Source: Flavobacteriales bacterium
GTDB lineage: Bacteria > Bacteroidota > Bacteroidia > Flavobacteriales_F > PHOS-HE28
Assembly (NCBI GenBank): GCA_023957375.1
Contig: JAMLHB010000001.1
Span: forward strand, 806,001-870,000
Length of the DNA stretch: 64,000 nucleotides
Direction: 5' to 3'
Both the position numbers and the translations under genes were made by a program. Below the pieces are notes generated by a model. It ran no database searches. It saw only the letters and a list, made by a program, of their open reading frames with translations, and was not told where the DNA came from. The stretch's first letter is position 1, and each line of letters opens with the position of its first letter. Positions 8,485 to 16,356 of this stretch are shown here, piece after piece.

Positions 8485-9132
8485 ATGAAGAAGCTCCTCC
8501 CCCCCATCGCCGCCTTGGTGCTCTGCATCGGTGTGCTCTGGGGATGGACGTACGGGTTCACGGCCTACACCGTGTTCTCCGCCACACTGCACCAGGCCGG
8601 GCCTGTTCCCAGGGAGTTCCCGGCGATCGCCTGCATCAACCAGGACAGCGTGTTGTTCAACCTGCGGGACAAGGACAAGTATGTGCTGCTGAACTTCGTG
8701 TACCTCAACTGCCCCAATGTGTGCCACAAAGTGAACAACCGCTTGGAGGACATTTACGACGCGCTGGAGAACGACTTGGTCCCCAACGACCTGGAATTGG
8801 TGACGGTGAGCTTTGATCTGCGCAACGACGACGTGCGCAAGCTGAAGAACTACCGCAAGCTCTTTGAGGGCGACCTCAGCGGCTGGACCTTCGCACTGCC
8901 ACATGGCTCCACCGAGGCTGAGTTTGGCGATTTCCTCAAGCAGGCCGGCATTTGGGCCTATCGCCTGCCGGAAAACGGCATCATCAACCATTCGGTGTAT
9001 ATCTTTCTGATCTCGCCCGACCACCGGGTGGTGCGCGTGTTCGACCCGGCCCGGGAAGATGATGCCGCCATCCTGGCCGGTATCCGCTCATGCGTAAAGG
9101 GAACCAAGGCGATCGCCGAGCGGCATGGATAG
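8485..9132 (+). CDS. senC: SCO1/SenC-type copper chaperone
   Basis: A 215-residue thioredoxin-fold protein anchored by one N-terminal helix (about residues 4-31) and facing the periplasm. It has the SCO copper-binding motif CPNVC (C76 and C80) in NFVYLNCPNVCHK and a later conserved-type His in INHSVYIFLI. SCO/SenC proteins deliver copper or reduce the Cys ligands during assembly of the CuA site of subunit II, which agrees with the intact CuA motif encoded two genes upstream. It starts 23 bases after subunit I and overlaps the next gene by 43 bases, so the four genes look like one operon. Confidence 0.85.
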   Translation: MKKLLPPIAALVLCIGVLWGWTYGFTAYTVFSATLHQAGPVPREFPAIACINQDSVLFNLRDKDKYVLLNFVYLNCPNVCHKVNNRLEDIYDALENDLVPNDLELVTVSFDLRNDDVRKLKNYRKLFEGDLSGWTFALPHGSTEAEFGDFLKQAGIWAYRLPENGIINHSVYIFLISPDHRVVRVFDPAREDDAAILAGIRSCVKGTKAIAERHG

Positions 9133-9662
9133 CGGCCACAGGTGCGGTCGTGCTTTTTGCGGTGCTGTCCTTCCCGTGCAACTACTGGCTTTCCCTCACC
9201 ATGCCGAGGCACCAGGCCATCCAGCTTCCCGCCATGCTCCTCATCGGCCTGGCGCTCGGCAGGGTGGCGCGCAAGGTGAACGTCAAGGACCTTTCCTGGG
9301 GTCTTGCCTTGCTGTTGCTGGCCATGGGCTCGCTCATCTTCTGGATGCTGCCGCGCTCCATCGACCTGGCCGTGATCCATCCGTGGTTCAACCGGATCAT
9401 GCACGTGCACATGGTGGCTACCGGATTTGCGATCGCCATCACCCTGCGCAACATGCCCTTTGAGCTGAAGATCGCCTTCCCGGGCATGTTGGCGGGCATG
9501 CTCATCGCCACCGGAGCATCGCTGCGTGCCTTCACCATCCTGCTGTGCAGCTCGTTCACCATCGAGCAGCAGCACGAAACGGGCATGTGGCTGATGCTGA
9601 TCGGCGTGGCGGTGTTTTTAGGCACCGCCGTGTTCTTTATCAGGAGATTGGGCAGGGAGTGA
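9090..9662 (+). CDS. Polytopic membrane protein of the sNOR cluster (orf1-like)
   Basis: A 190-residue protein with five to six hydrophobic segments (for example AAWIAATGAVVLFAVLSF, MLLIGLALGRVA, WGLALLLLAMGSLIFWML, VHMVATGFAIAITL and WLMLIGVAVFLGTAVFF). His residues cluster near the middle (IHPWFNRIMHVHM, about 105-117), which could bind heme or copper. It is the last gene of the cluster and starts inside senC. In norSY-senC-orf1 clusters a membrane protein of this kind holds the same place; its function is unknown. I identify it by position and topology rather than by a strong motif. Confidence 0.6.
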   Translation: MRKGNQGDRRAAWIAATGAVVLFAVLSFPCNYWLSLTMPRHQAIQLPAMLLIGLALGRVARKVNVKDLSWGLALLLLAMGSLIFWMLPRSIDLAVIHPWFNRIMHVHMVATGFAIAITLRNMPFELKIAFPGMLAGMLIATGASLRAFTILLCSSFTIEQQHETGMWLMLIGVAVFLGTAVFFIRRLGRE

Positions 9663-9921
9663 GGGCTGCGCCAGGGCGGAGTTGGGGGCGGAGGCCATGG
9701 CACAGTTCGGTAGGTGGACATCGTGGACCGGGTTCGGACTCCACCCGGCCCACCTGTGTCAACCGAGCGACAACGGTACCTGTGGGAATTTGCGTTCGGG
9801 ATGGCGCCGGAAAGCGCGCAGGGCGGCGAGGAACGAGCCGACCGAGGACTTGCAGCGAACAGCTCTCTGCCCCTGTGCCCTTCGAGGGCCACGGGCAGGG
9901 GGACCGGAACACCTAAACGAT

Positions 9922-11142
9922 CTACACCCCCACCCCCTCCATCGCCTTCCTCACTGCCCCTTCCACCTTGTCCAAGTACGCATTCAATTCAGATTCCGTC
10001 CACGTCACCCGGATGTTGAAGCTGATGAGCCTGCTGAGCACGGCGTCGCTCTTGGGGAACTTCAAGGTCTTCAGGTCCTGCGGCAAACCCAGTTCGTGCG
10101 CCACCGTGCGGAAGGGCATCTTCAGGTCCTTGAGCTGGTTCCACTGCTTGATGTAGTGGTACATGTTGTCATACCAGTACGCGCCGCCCACGCCGGCCTC
10201 GATCATCGCTTTGTTCGCGGCACGCGCCACGGTCTCGCTGGGGAAGAACAGGTGGAAGAAGGTGGCGCTATCGCCCGCATCGTCGCACTGCTTGCGGAAA
10301 GTGAGGCCGGGGATCTTCGATAGGCGCTGCTGGATGATCGCCTTGTGCTTGCGCTGCTGGCTGAGGATGTAGGGCAGCTTCCGTGCCTGCGCCAAGCCGA
10401 TGGCCGCGTTGATCTCGCCGATGCGATAGTTGGTGCCCAGGATGTAGTGCGGCTCCATGCCCCGGTTGTCGCCCTCGTGGCTGTGGCCGTGGTCGCTGAA
10501 GTGCTCGGCGGTGGTGTAGAGCTGGTCGTCGTTGGTGATCACCACGCCGCCTTCGCCGCAGGTGTTGATCTTGAAGAAGTCGAAGCTGAAGCTGCCCATC
10601 TTGCCGTAGAGGCCGAGGTGCTTGCCCTTGTAGGTGGCGCCGAGCGCCTGGGCGGTGTCCTCGATCAGCATGATGCTCCCGGGCCCCGACCCGGGATCCT
10701 TGCACACGGCCAGGATGCCGTCAAGGTCGGCGGCGGCACCGCACATGTGTACGAGCAGCACGGCCTTGGTCTGGGGCGTGATGGCCTTGCGGATGCCCTC
10801 GGCGCTGAGGCATAGCGTCTCGTCGATCTCGGCGAACACGGGGATGGCCCCGGCCATCAATACGCTCTCGATGGTGGCGATGAAGGTGAAGGGCGGCACG
10901 ATGACATGATCACCGTAGCCCACGCCACAGGCGGCCAGCATGGTGCTTACGGCGGTGCTACCGCTGCTCACGGCCAATGCGTGTTTGGCCCCGGTGAATT
11001 TCGCCACCTCGGCCTCGAAGTCCTTGGCCTTCCAATGGCCCTTGCGTTGGGCATCGTGGTTGTAGCGGAAGAGTACGCCCGTCTCTAGGACGTCCATCAC
11101 TTCCTTGCGTTCCTCGTCCCCGAAAAGTTCCGTGCCTGGCAT
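9922..11142 (-). CDS. kdnA: 8-amino-3,8-dideoxy-alpha-D-manno-octulosonate transaminase (DegT/DnrJ/EryC1 family)
   Basis: A 406-residue PLP-dependent sugar aminotransferase. It follows KdnA as I remember it from Shewanella almost segment by segment: MPGTELFG at the start, then FRYNHD (25-30), VSSGSTA (58-64), VPPFTFIA (82-89), FAEIDETLCLS (103-113), VHMCG (131-135), EDTAQALG (161-168), and the PLP lysine K191 in FKINTCGEGG. KdnA transfers an amino group to the C8 aldehyde made by KdnB from Kdo; the 8-amino sugar replaces Kdo in lipid A core and is linked to polymyxin tolerance in Shewanella. The ATG at 11142 is preferred to an upstream TTG at 11148. A promoter-like TACATTTG lies 33 bases before it. 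Confidence 0.9.
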   Translation of the reverse strand: MPGTELFGDEERKEVMDVLETGVLFRYNHDAQRKGHWKAKDFEAEVAKFTGAKHALAVSSGSTAVSTMLAACGVGYGDHVIVPPFTFIATIESVLMAGAIPVFAEIDETLCLSAEGIRKAITPQTKAVLLVHMCGAAADLDGILAVCKDPGSGPGSIMLIEDTAQALGATYKGKHLGLYGKMGSFSFDFFKINTCGEGGVVITNDDQLYTTAEHFSDHGHSHEGDNRGMEPHYILGTNYRIGEINAAIGLAQARKLPYILSQQRKHKAIIQQRLSKIPGLTFRKQCDDAGDSATFFHLFFPSETVARAANKAMIEAGVGGAYWYDNMYHYIKQWNQLKDLKMPFRTVAHELGLPQDLKTLKFPKSDAVLSRLISFNIRVTWTESELNAYLDKVEGAVRKAMEGVGV

Positions 11143-11175
11143 GATCAAAAAGTGGTTTTACAAACAAATGGCGAA

Positions 11176-11183
11176 CAAATGTA
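11176..11183 (-). promoter_or_regulatory. Bacteroidota-type -7 box (TACATTTG) for kdnA
   Basis: On the minus strand TACATTTG matches the Bacteroidota -7 consensus TAnnTTTG and lies 33 bases before the kdnA ATG. No clear -33 TTTG was seen at the usual distance. Confidence 0.5.
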
Positions 11184-11269
11184 CGGGTACCCTGTTCCCC
11201 CTTCAGAACGACGCGCAGCCGACCGTCGAACCGATGTCGGCACCTCATTAACCAAAACCAGTTCACATC

Positions 11270-11713
11270 ATGGAACGTACCGCAAGAGCCCAATGGAAGG
11301 GCACCATCAAGGAAGGGAAAGGAAGCATTACAGCACCGAGCGGCGTGCTAAGCAACAGTCCGTTCAGTTACGCCACACGCTTCGAGAACAACCCGGGAAC
11401 CAACCCCGAGGAGCTTATCGGGGCAGCCCATGCGGGGTGCTTTGGCATGATGACCTCACTCTTGCTGTCCAAGGCGGGCCACAAGCCCGAACAGTTGGAC
11501 ACTGAAGCCAAGGTGACGCTGAACGAAGTGGACGGTCTGCCTACCATCACCGACATTCACCTGAAGATCAAAGGCAAGGTGCCAGGCATGAGCAAAGCGG
11601 AATTCACCAAGATCGCCGAGGAAGCGAAGGCCAAATGCCCGGTGAGCCGCTTGGTGACCGGCGCGAAGACCCACTTGGAAGTGGCCTTCGCGGAAGAGAA
11701 AGTGCATGCCTGA
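11270..11713 (+). CDS. OsmC/Ohr-family peroxide-reducing protein
   Basis: A 147-residue OsmC-family protein. Members are thiol peroxidases that reduce organic hydroperoxides and some are induced by osmotic stress. The two redox Cys are visible: C57 in AAHAGCFGM and C123 in AKCPVSRL. The N-terminus (ARAQWKGTIKEGKGSI) and the motif NPEELIGAAHA are typical of the OsmC rather than the Ohr branch. It is divergent from kdnA and is followed by a strong hairpin, so it is probably a single-gene unit. Confidence 0.88.
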   Translation: MERTARAQWKGTIKEGKGSITAPSGVLSNSPFSYATRFENNPGTNPEELIGAAHAGCFGMMTSLLLSKAGHKPEQLDTEAKVTLNEVDGLPTITDIHLKIKGKVPGMSKAEFTKIAEEAKAKCPVSRLVTGAKTHLEVAFAEEKVHA

Positions 11714-11731
11714 TCCAGCACTGTCCAAAAG

Positions 11732-11768
11732 AAAACAAGAGCCCCGGTTATCCGGGGTTTCTTGTTTT
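11732..11768. terminator. Bidirectional-looking hairpin terminator after osmC
   Basis: A stem CCCCGG-TTAT-CCGGGG is flanked by AAAACAAGAG on the left and TTTCTTGTTTT on the right, so the outer bases also pair and a T-run follows on either strand. It begins 18 bases after the osmC stop. Confidence 0.75.
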
Positions 11769-11777
11769 CAGGGTCTC

Positions 11778-11896
11778 CATCATCAAGGTCCGCGGCGCGA
11801 GACCTTGATGGGACTAACATCATCAAGGTCCGCCGCGCGAGACCTTGATGGGACGAGTAACATCATCAAAGTTCGCCGTGCGAGGCCTTGATGGGA
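11778..11896. repeat. Three tandem hairpin repeats (CATCAAGG...CCTTGATG)
   Basis: Three copies start at 11781, 11821 and 11864. Copies 1 and 2 have arms CATCAAGGTC and GACCTTGATG around a GC-rich centre (for example CGCGGCGCGA); copy 3 is diverged in the left arm (ATCAAAGTTC) and right arm (GGCCTTGATG). Copies are separated by ACTAA or ACGAGTAA and repeat every 40-43 bases. A fourth copy lies at 27765-27795. No coding potential was recognised. Confidence 0.75.
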
Positions 11897-11902
11897 CGAG
11901 TA

Positions 11903-11923
11903 AGCCCTAACGGGGCTTTTCTG
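11903..11923 (+). terminator. Short hairpin with T-run upstream of the SUI1 gene
   Basis: AGCCC-TAACG-GGGCT followed by TTT. It closes the hairpin array that follows osmC and ends about 40 bases before the SUI1 start. Confidence 0.5.
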
Positions 11924-11961
11924 CTTTCGGGAAGTACCTTGTGCCCGCATCCACGGCACTG

Positions 11962-12297
11962 ATGAAGAAACGACCCACCGGTGGCATGGTGTACAGCACC
12001 AATCCGAATGCACAGTTCACCACTTTCGGTGATCGCGAACCGGCCACGTTGCTCCCGTCACAACAGGACTTGCGGATCCACCTGGACCGCCTCAAGGGCA
12101 ACAAGGTGGTGACGCGCATCGCGGATTTTATTGGCAAGGAGGGCGACCTCGCAGAACTCGGCAAACTGCTGAAGAGCAAATGCGGCGTGGGCGGAAACAC
12201 CAAGGAGGGCGAAATCCTTCTGCAAGGCGACCACCGGGACAAGGTGCTGAAGCTGCTTTTGGATGCTGGCTACAAAGTGAAAAAATCAGGTGGCTAA
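11962..12297 (+). CDS. SUI1/eIF1-like translation factor (YciH type)
   Basis: A 111-residue protein of the SUI1 family, the bacterial relatives of eukaryotic initiation factor eIF1. The SUI1 fold occupies about residues 35-110: LRIHLDRLKGNKVVTRIADF, CGVGGNTKEGEILLQGDHRD and VLKLLLDAGYKVKKSG, including the Cys-Gly-x-Gly-Gly loop typical of the family. In E. coli YciH affects initiation fidelity under stress; the role in this phylum is not established. The ATG at 11962 is preferred; an upstream in-frame GTG at 11941 would add seven residues. Confidence 0.85.
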   Translation: MKKRPTGGMVYSTNPNAQFTTFGDREPATLLPSQQDLRIHLDRLKGNKVVTRIADFIGKEGDLAELGKLLKSKCGVGGNTKEGEILLQGDHRDKVLKLLLDAGYKVKKSGG

Positions 12298-12321
12298 GTG
12301 CCGCCCCAAACCTCTGCAACG

Positions 12322-12720
12322 ATGAAGAACATTTTCCGCATTCTGCTGTTATCGACCTTGCTCCTCCCCTTTTGTGCCTCTGCACAAGTTGCACACGACC
12401 TCACCATCTATTCCGAGGATGGGGCCCCGTTCACGCTGTTGGTGAACGGCCAGGCGATCAATACCGAACCAGCTGCCAGTGTGACGGCCAAGGACCTTCA
12501 GGTGGGCTTTGCCCTGGTGCAAGTCCGCTTTGCCGATGCGTCGCTGCCGATGATCGAGCGCAAGAACCTGCAGATCGCGGCACCTGGCACGGCGCCCTCG
12601 GGGCCGATGGCGGTGGTGTATGCCATCAAGGAAAAGAAGGGCGAAATGAAGATCCGCTTCATTTCACGCACACCCAAGCAGGTGCAGCACGCCCCGGTGA
12701 TCATCATCAACAACCACTGA
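12322..12720 (+). CDS. Secreted protein resembling the N-terminal module of DUF4476 proteins
   Basis: A 132-residue exported protein with signal peptide MKNIFRILLLSTLLLPFCASAQ. The mature part (LTIYSEDGAPFTLLVNGQ and VQVRFADASLPMIERKNLQI) resembles the small beta-rich region that precedes DUF4476 in many Bacteroidota secreted proteins, but no DUF4476 follows. Function is unknown. The ATG at 12322 is chosen for the signal peptide; a GTG at 12298 is also in frame. It begins 24 bases after the SUI1 stop. Confidence 0.65.
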   Translation: MKNIFRILLLSTLLLPFCASAQVAHDLTIYSEDGAPFTLLVNGQAINTEPAASVTAKDLQVGFALVQVRFADASLPMIERKNLQIAAPGTAPSGPMAVVYAIKEKKGEMKIRFISRTPKQVQHAPVIIINNH

Positions 12721-12797
12721 GCGGTTTCTCTTGCGAACCTGCTGGGCTGCGAATTGTTATTTGGTCAAGCCGCGAACATGGGAAAGCGGCATGCAAC

Positions 12798-13142
12798 ATG
12801 GATATCCGGATCAAACGCATCTATGAGCCACCGGCCAAGGACGACGGCTACCGCCTGTTGGTGGACCGCCTTTGGCCGAGGGGTGTCAGTAAGGAATCGG
12901 CCCACATCGATGAATGGCTGAAAGAAGTTGGCCCTTCGAATGAGTTGCGGAAATGGTTCGGGCACGAACCACCGAAATACACGGAGTTCAAAAAACGGTA
13001 CAAGCAGGAGTTGCAGGCTGCACCGCAATTGCTGGAGCACATCCGCAGCATGGCGAAAAAACACCGTGTAAGCCTGCTGTACAGTGCGCACGATGAAGAG
13101 CACAACCAAGCGGTGGTGCTACAGGAAGTGCTGCTGGGCTGA
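12798..13142 (+). CDS. DUF488 family protein
   Basis: A 114-residue cytoplasmic protein of the DUF488 family, of unknown biochemical function. Family motifs are IRIKRIYEPP at the start, YRLLVDRLWPRGVSKE (about 20-35), LRKWFGHEP (about 51-59), F.KRY and LLYSAHDEEHNQAVVLQEVL at the end. The frame is open for 600 bases upstream, but that part overlaps two clear genes in another frame, and the ATG at 12798 gives the normal family N-terminus. Confidence 0.85.
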   Translation: MDIRIKRIYEPPAKDDGYRLLVDRLWPRGVSKESAHIDEWLKEVGPSNELRKWFGHEPPKYTEFKKRYKQELQAAPQLLEHIRSMAKKHRVSLLYSAHDEEHNQAVVLQEVLLG

Positions 13143-13284
13143 AGTGCAGCGTGGTTGATCTTATTTCATGCTTTCCCAATGCCATTGCGCAGTTGGGGCT
13201 GGTTGACATGGGGTTTTCAGCAGGGCTTTTTTGTATCCGGTTTTTTTAGTAACATTTGCCGGTTAACGATCCACCCTCCAGCCC

Positions 13285-15048
13285 ATGAATTCACCACTCA
13301 TCATCCCGGCCAGCCTTGCGATCCTTCTGTTGTCCACCCTCCCCGCGGCAGCCCAAGGCACGCCGGAACCGATCACCGACGGGCAATGGGGCGGCATGTC
13401 GCTATCCAATAACAACCTCGGTTCCGAGCTCCCGGTTTCATTTGCGGACAGGGCCGCTGCCCCCCCCGTGAACAATGTATGCAGCGGCGCCACGGTATAC
13501 GAGTTGAGCCCCGGGCAAACCGTGATGATGAGCGGCAACAATACCGGGGTGGTCGTTACCGACCCGCCCGGGTTGATGATCGTGTGGGAGGCGTTCACGC
13601 TTACGGCATGCGCCAACGTGGTGATCGATTACTGCGTGCCTGGATCCGTGTTCACCAACCACATTAAGAACTTAGCGGTGAACTGCCCCGATTTCCTGAC
13701 CGGGATCTTGCTGGGCGCGAATACGGCCTGTACGGTAAGCTTCCAAGACCTTGCGCCAGGAACATATTGGATCCCGGTGTACGCGGCGGCCGGCATCACC
13801 CCGCAGGGGCCGTACACCATCGCCGTAACAGCCACCACCTGCACGGCGCCCACGGCCTACTGCATCCCCATTTCCACCTTTGGGCCGAACGAAGGGGATT
13901 ACATCAGCTGGGTGCAGTTGGGGAACCTGGACATGGTCAGTACGTTCCAAGTCAACAAGACCTACGTGGACAATACGGCGTACACCACCCAGTTGATCCC
14001 CGGCCAGCTCTACCAGATCTCGGTGATCAGCGGCGCGTACAACACGGACCAAGTGGCCGCGTGGATCGATTACAACGATGATTTCAGCTTCACCCCGGAC
14101 GAGAAACTTGGTGAAGGGACGGCCACCAGTACCGATTCGCTCAAGGTGTTCACCTTCACCGTACCGGCCAATGCGCCGGTGGGCAATAAGCGGCTACGCG
14201 TCCGCACGGCGAACGTGCAGCCCGGCCAGCCGCTCCCCTTGGACCCCTGCTACAATTACAGCCGGTGCGAAACCGAGGACTACACCGTGTTCATCACCGG
14301 TACCCAACCCGCCGAGGTTGATCTGGACCTGAGGGTGTTCCTTCAAGGTCCATACGTCGGCAGCAGCATGAACGACGGACTTCGCGCCGCAGGCTTCGTG
14401 CCCACCACCGAACCCTATACGGGCCTCGGGTACGCCCACACCGGCGGGGGCGGTGGTGAAACCACCACGGCCGCGGTGCTGGCCGTTTCCGGAAACAGTG
14501 CCGTAGTGGACTGGGTGTTCGTTGAATTGCGCAATGCCAACGATCCCGCTACGGTGATCGCCACAAAGAGCGGATTGCTGCTGCGCGATGGGAAGGTGGT
14601 GGCCGGCAATGGGGTGTCGCCATTGATCTTCAACATACCGGCGGGCAACTACCATGTGGCCGTGCGGCACCGCAATCACCTCGGTTGCATGACGGATGCC
14701 CCGTTGCAGTTGGACGCCAATACCACAACGCTGGATTTCACCGCTTCCACCACGGAATGTTACGGCATCGACGCGCGTGCCAGTTCCGGTGACGTGCGCA
14801 TGCTGTGGGCCGGGAACACCATCAATGACAACAACGTGAAGTACACCGGCGGCAACAACGACCGCGACCCGATCCTGGCGCGCTTTGGTGGAAGTTCCCC
14901 CACAGGCACCGCCAGCGGCTACTATCGTGAGGATGTGAACATGGACGGCAAGGTGAAGTACACCGGCGGCGGCAACGACCGCGATCCCATCCTGGTGACT
15001 ACCGGCTCGGGCAACCCCAGCAGCGTACGCGTGGAGCAGTTGCCGTAA
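13285..15048 (+). CDS. Secreted GEVED-domain protein
   Basis: A 587-residue exported protein with signal peptide MNSPLIIPASLAILLLSTLPAAAQG. A beta-rich region (60-190) precedes a GEVED domain at about 200-345, recognised by AWIDYNDDFSFTPDEKLGEG, VGNKRLRVRTA and the eponymous-type end CETEDYTVFI. Residues 350-500 form another beta domain (VDWVFVELRN, LLLRDGKVV). The C-terminus carries two copies of VKYTGGxNDRDPIL about 42 residues apart, with DVNMDGKVK between them, resembling the dockerin-like Ca-binding tails of Bacteroidota surface proteins; a canonical T9SS type A ending is not obvious. It is probably cell-surface or released, binding or degrading a polymer, but no catalytic motif was found. 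Confidence 0.75.
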   Translation: MNSPLIIPASLAILLLSTLPAAAQGTPEPITDGQWGGMSLSNNNLGSELPVSFADRAAAPPVNNVCSGATVYELSPGQTVMMSGNNTGVVVTDPPGLMIVWEAFTLTACANVVIDYCVPGSVFTNHIKNLAVNCPDFLTGILLGANTACTVSFQDLAPGTYWIPVYAAAGITPQGPYTIAVTATTCTAPTAYCIPISTFGPNEGDYISWVQLGNLDMVSTFQVNKTYVDNTAYTTQLIPGQLYQISVISGAYNTDQVAAWIDYNDDFSFTPDEKLGEGTATSTDSLKVFTFTVPANAPVGNKRLRVRTANVQPGQPLPLDPCYNYSRCETEDYTVFITGTQPAEVDLDLRVFLQGPYVGSSMNDGLRAAGFVPTTEPYTGLGYAHTGGGGGETTTAAVLAVSGNSAVVDWVFVELRNANDPATVIATKSGLLLRDGKVVAGNGVSPLIFNIPAGNYHVAVRHRNHLGCMTDAPLQLDANTTTLDFTASTTECYGIDARASSGDVRMLWAGNTINDNNVKYTGGNNDRDPILARFGGSSPTGTASGYYREDVNMDGKVKYTGGGNDRDPILVTTGSGNPSSVRVEQLP

Positions 15049-15089
15049 GGGCAAAAGGGCAGTTAACGCGGCGCTTCTAGGTCTGGGCC

Positions 15090-15545
15090 AAGGCCAGCGG
15101 GTCTGAACCGCCCATTGAGCCTGCGACCTCGATCAGTTGTTCGTTGTCAGTTGTTAGGGTTGACCCGGCAAACGGCGTGCGGTGGCCAATTCCTTGAGTT
15201 TGAACCTACGCCCGCGTATTACCCGGAATATGCAGCAGGATTTCTACTACGGCCCGAAATCACTGCGGCAGCGTACGCTTCGCCGGTTTTCCCCTCGGCA
15301 CAATAGCTTGTGCTATTCCTTCACGGTGAAACCCGCGCTGTCCTTGTGATTTCGACCCTCGCAACGAACCCTGCTGCACAATCCAGATATTAGGGTTGCC
15401 CCCACTGAACTGCTGAGTACCTTGAGAACGCATTGGAACGGCCCTGACAACGAACAACTTTCTTCTAACAACCGGTCGAAACTTCAAATTCAGCCGCCAG
15501 TTGCGAACTTCAGGCCCGATGTCCCGGGGCCAGTGCCAAGGCCCC
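15090..15545. repeat. Long intergenic repeat element, copy A (related to 52725-52990)
   Basis: The 522-base gap between the GEVED gene and the hydrolase gene shows no credible gene. About 15094-15225 and 15410-15540 match, as reverse complement, the sequence at 52725-52990; the middle (about 15226-15405) is absent from that copy. GTTGTC-type arms lie inside it (15131-15159 and 15442-15472), facing each other. Such a two-copy arrangement suggests a non-coding mobile or amplified element. Confidence 0.65.
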
Positions 15546-15570
15546 CCCTGCAAGCCGTACTTTCGACGGC

Positions 15571-16356
15571 ATGGACCTGCATTATGGAGAAGCAGGAACG
15601 GGCCTCCCCTTGGTATTGCTCCACGGTTTTCCGTTGGATCACACACTTTGGTTCCCCCAGCTGGAATCTTTGGCCGGTGTAGCCAGGGTGATCGCCCCCG
15701 ACCTGCGCGGCTTTGGCAGGAGTCCCGAGGCCAGCGCCACAACGGCCATGGAGGTGCACGCACAGGATGTGAAACAGCTCCTGGATCGCATAGGCATCAC
15801 GCGGGCAGTGGTCGGCGGCTTGTCCATGGGCGGCTATGTGGCCTTGGCCTTTGCCGAGATGTACCCCGAGATGCTTCAGGGCCTCATTTTGTGCAATACC
15901 CGCGCCGTGGCCGACGGGGAGGCCGCACGAAGGAGGCGTGAGATCACCGCGTTGAAGGCGTTGGACGGCGGTGTGCCCGAGTTATCGAGGAACATGGTGG
16001 GCCAATTGATCAGCATCCACAGTGCCAAGGCGCAACCCGGGCTGGACCGTCTTGTGGAAGCCATGTTGATCCGGCAATCCGCGTCCGCCTGGGCCGCGTC
16101 TTCGCGGGGCATGGCCATCCGCCCGGACCGTACGCCCCTGTTGGCCAAGCTGCAGGTGCCCGCCTTGGTGATCACCGGAAGCCGGGATACGCTCATCCTC
16201 CCCGCCGAAAGTGAGGCCATGGCCGCCAAGTTGCCGCACGCCGAACTGGTGGTGATCCCGGACGTTGGCCACTTGTCCAACTTGGAAGCACCGTCCGCCT
16301 TCAATGCCGCAGTGCGGAAATTCCTTCACTGCGTAGTACGGACCGGGGTTCAATAG
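15571..16356 (+). CDS. Alpha/beta hydrolase
   Basis: A 261-residue alpha/beta-hydrolase of the size of small esterases and lactonases. Visible parts are the oxyanion-region LLHGFPLDHTLW (17-28), DLRGFGRS (44-51), the nucleophile elbow GGLSMGG with S85, the acid in ITGSRDTLI (about 205-213) and the catalytic His in DVGHLSNLE. The substrate cannot be told from sequence; 3-oxoadipate enol-lactonase-like and general esterase functions are both compatible. It starts at the edge of a repeat element and converges with the E1 gene, overlapping it by seven bases. Confidence 0.8.
   Translation: MDLHYGEAGTGLPLVLLHGFPLDHTLWFPQLESLAGVARVIAPDLRGFGRSPEASATTAMEVHAQDVKQLLDRIGITRAVVGGLSMGGYVALAFAEMYPEMLQGLILCNTRAVADGEAARRRREITALKALDGGVPELSRNMVGQLISIHSAKAQPGLDRLVEAMLIRQSASAWAASSRGMAIRPDRTPLLAKLQVPALVITGSRDTLILPAESEAMAAKLPHAELVVIPDVGHLSNLEAPSAFNAAVRKFLHCVVRTGVQ

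Noticed and set aside
9663..9921. A small gene between the sNOR-like cluster and kdnA
   Set aside because: Frames are short, overlap on both strands and show no start signal or protein-like pattern.
12180..12797. N-terminal extension of the DUF488 gene
   Set aside because: The extension overlaps the SUI1 and secreted-protein genes in another frame and is not like any DUF488 protein.
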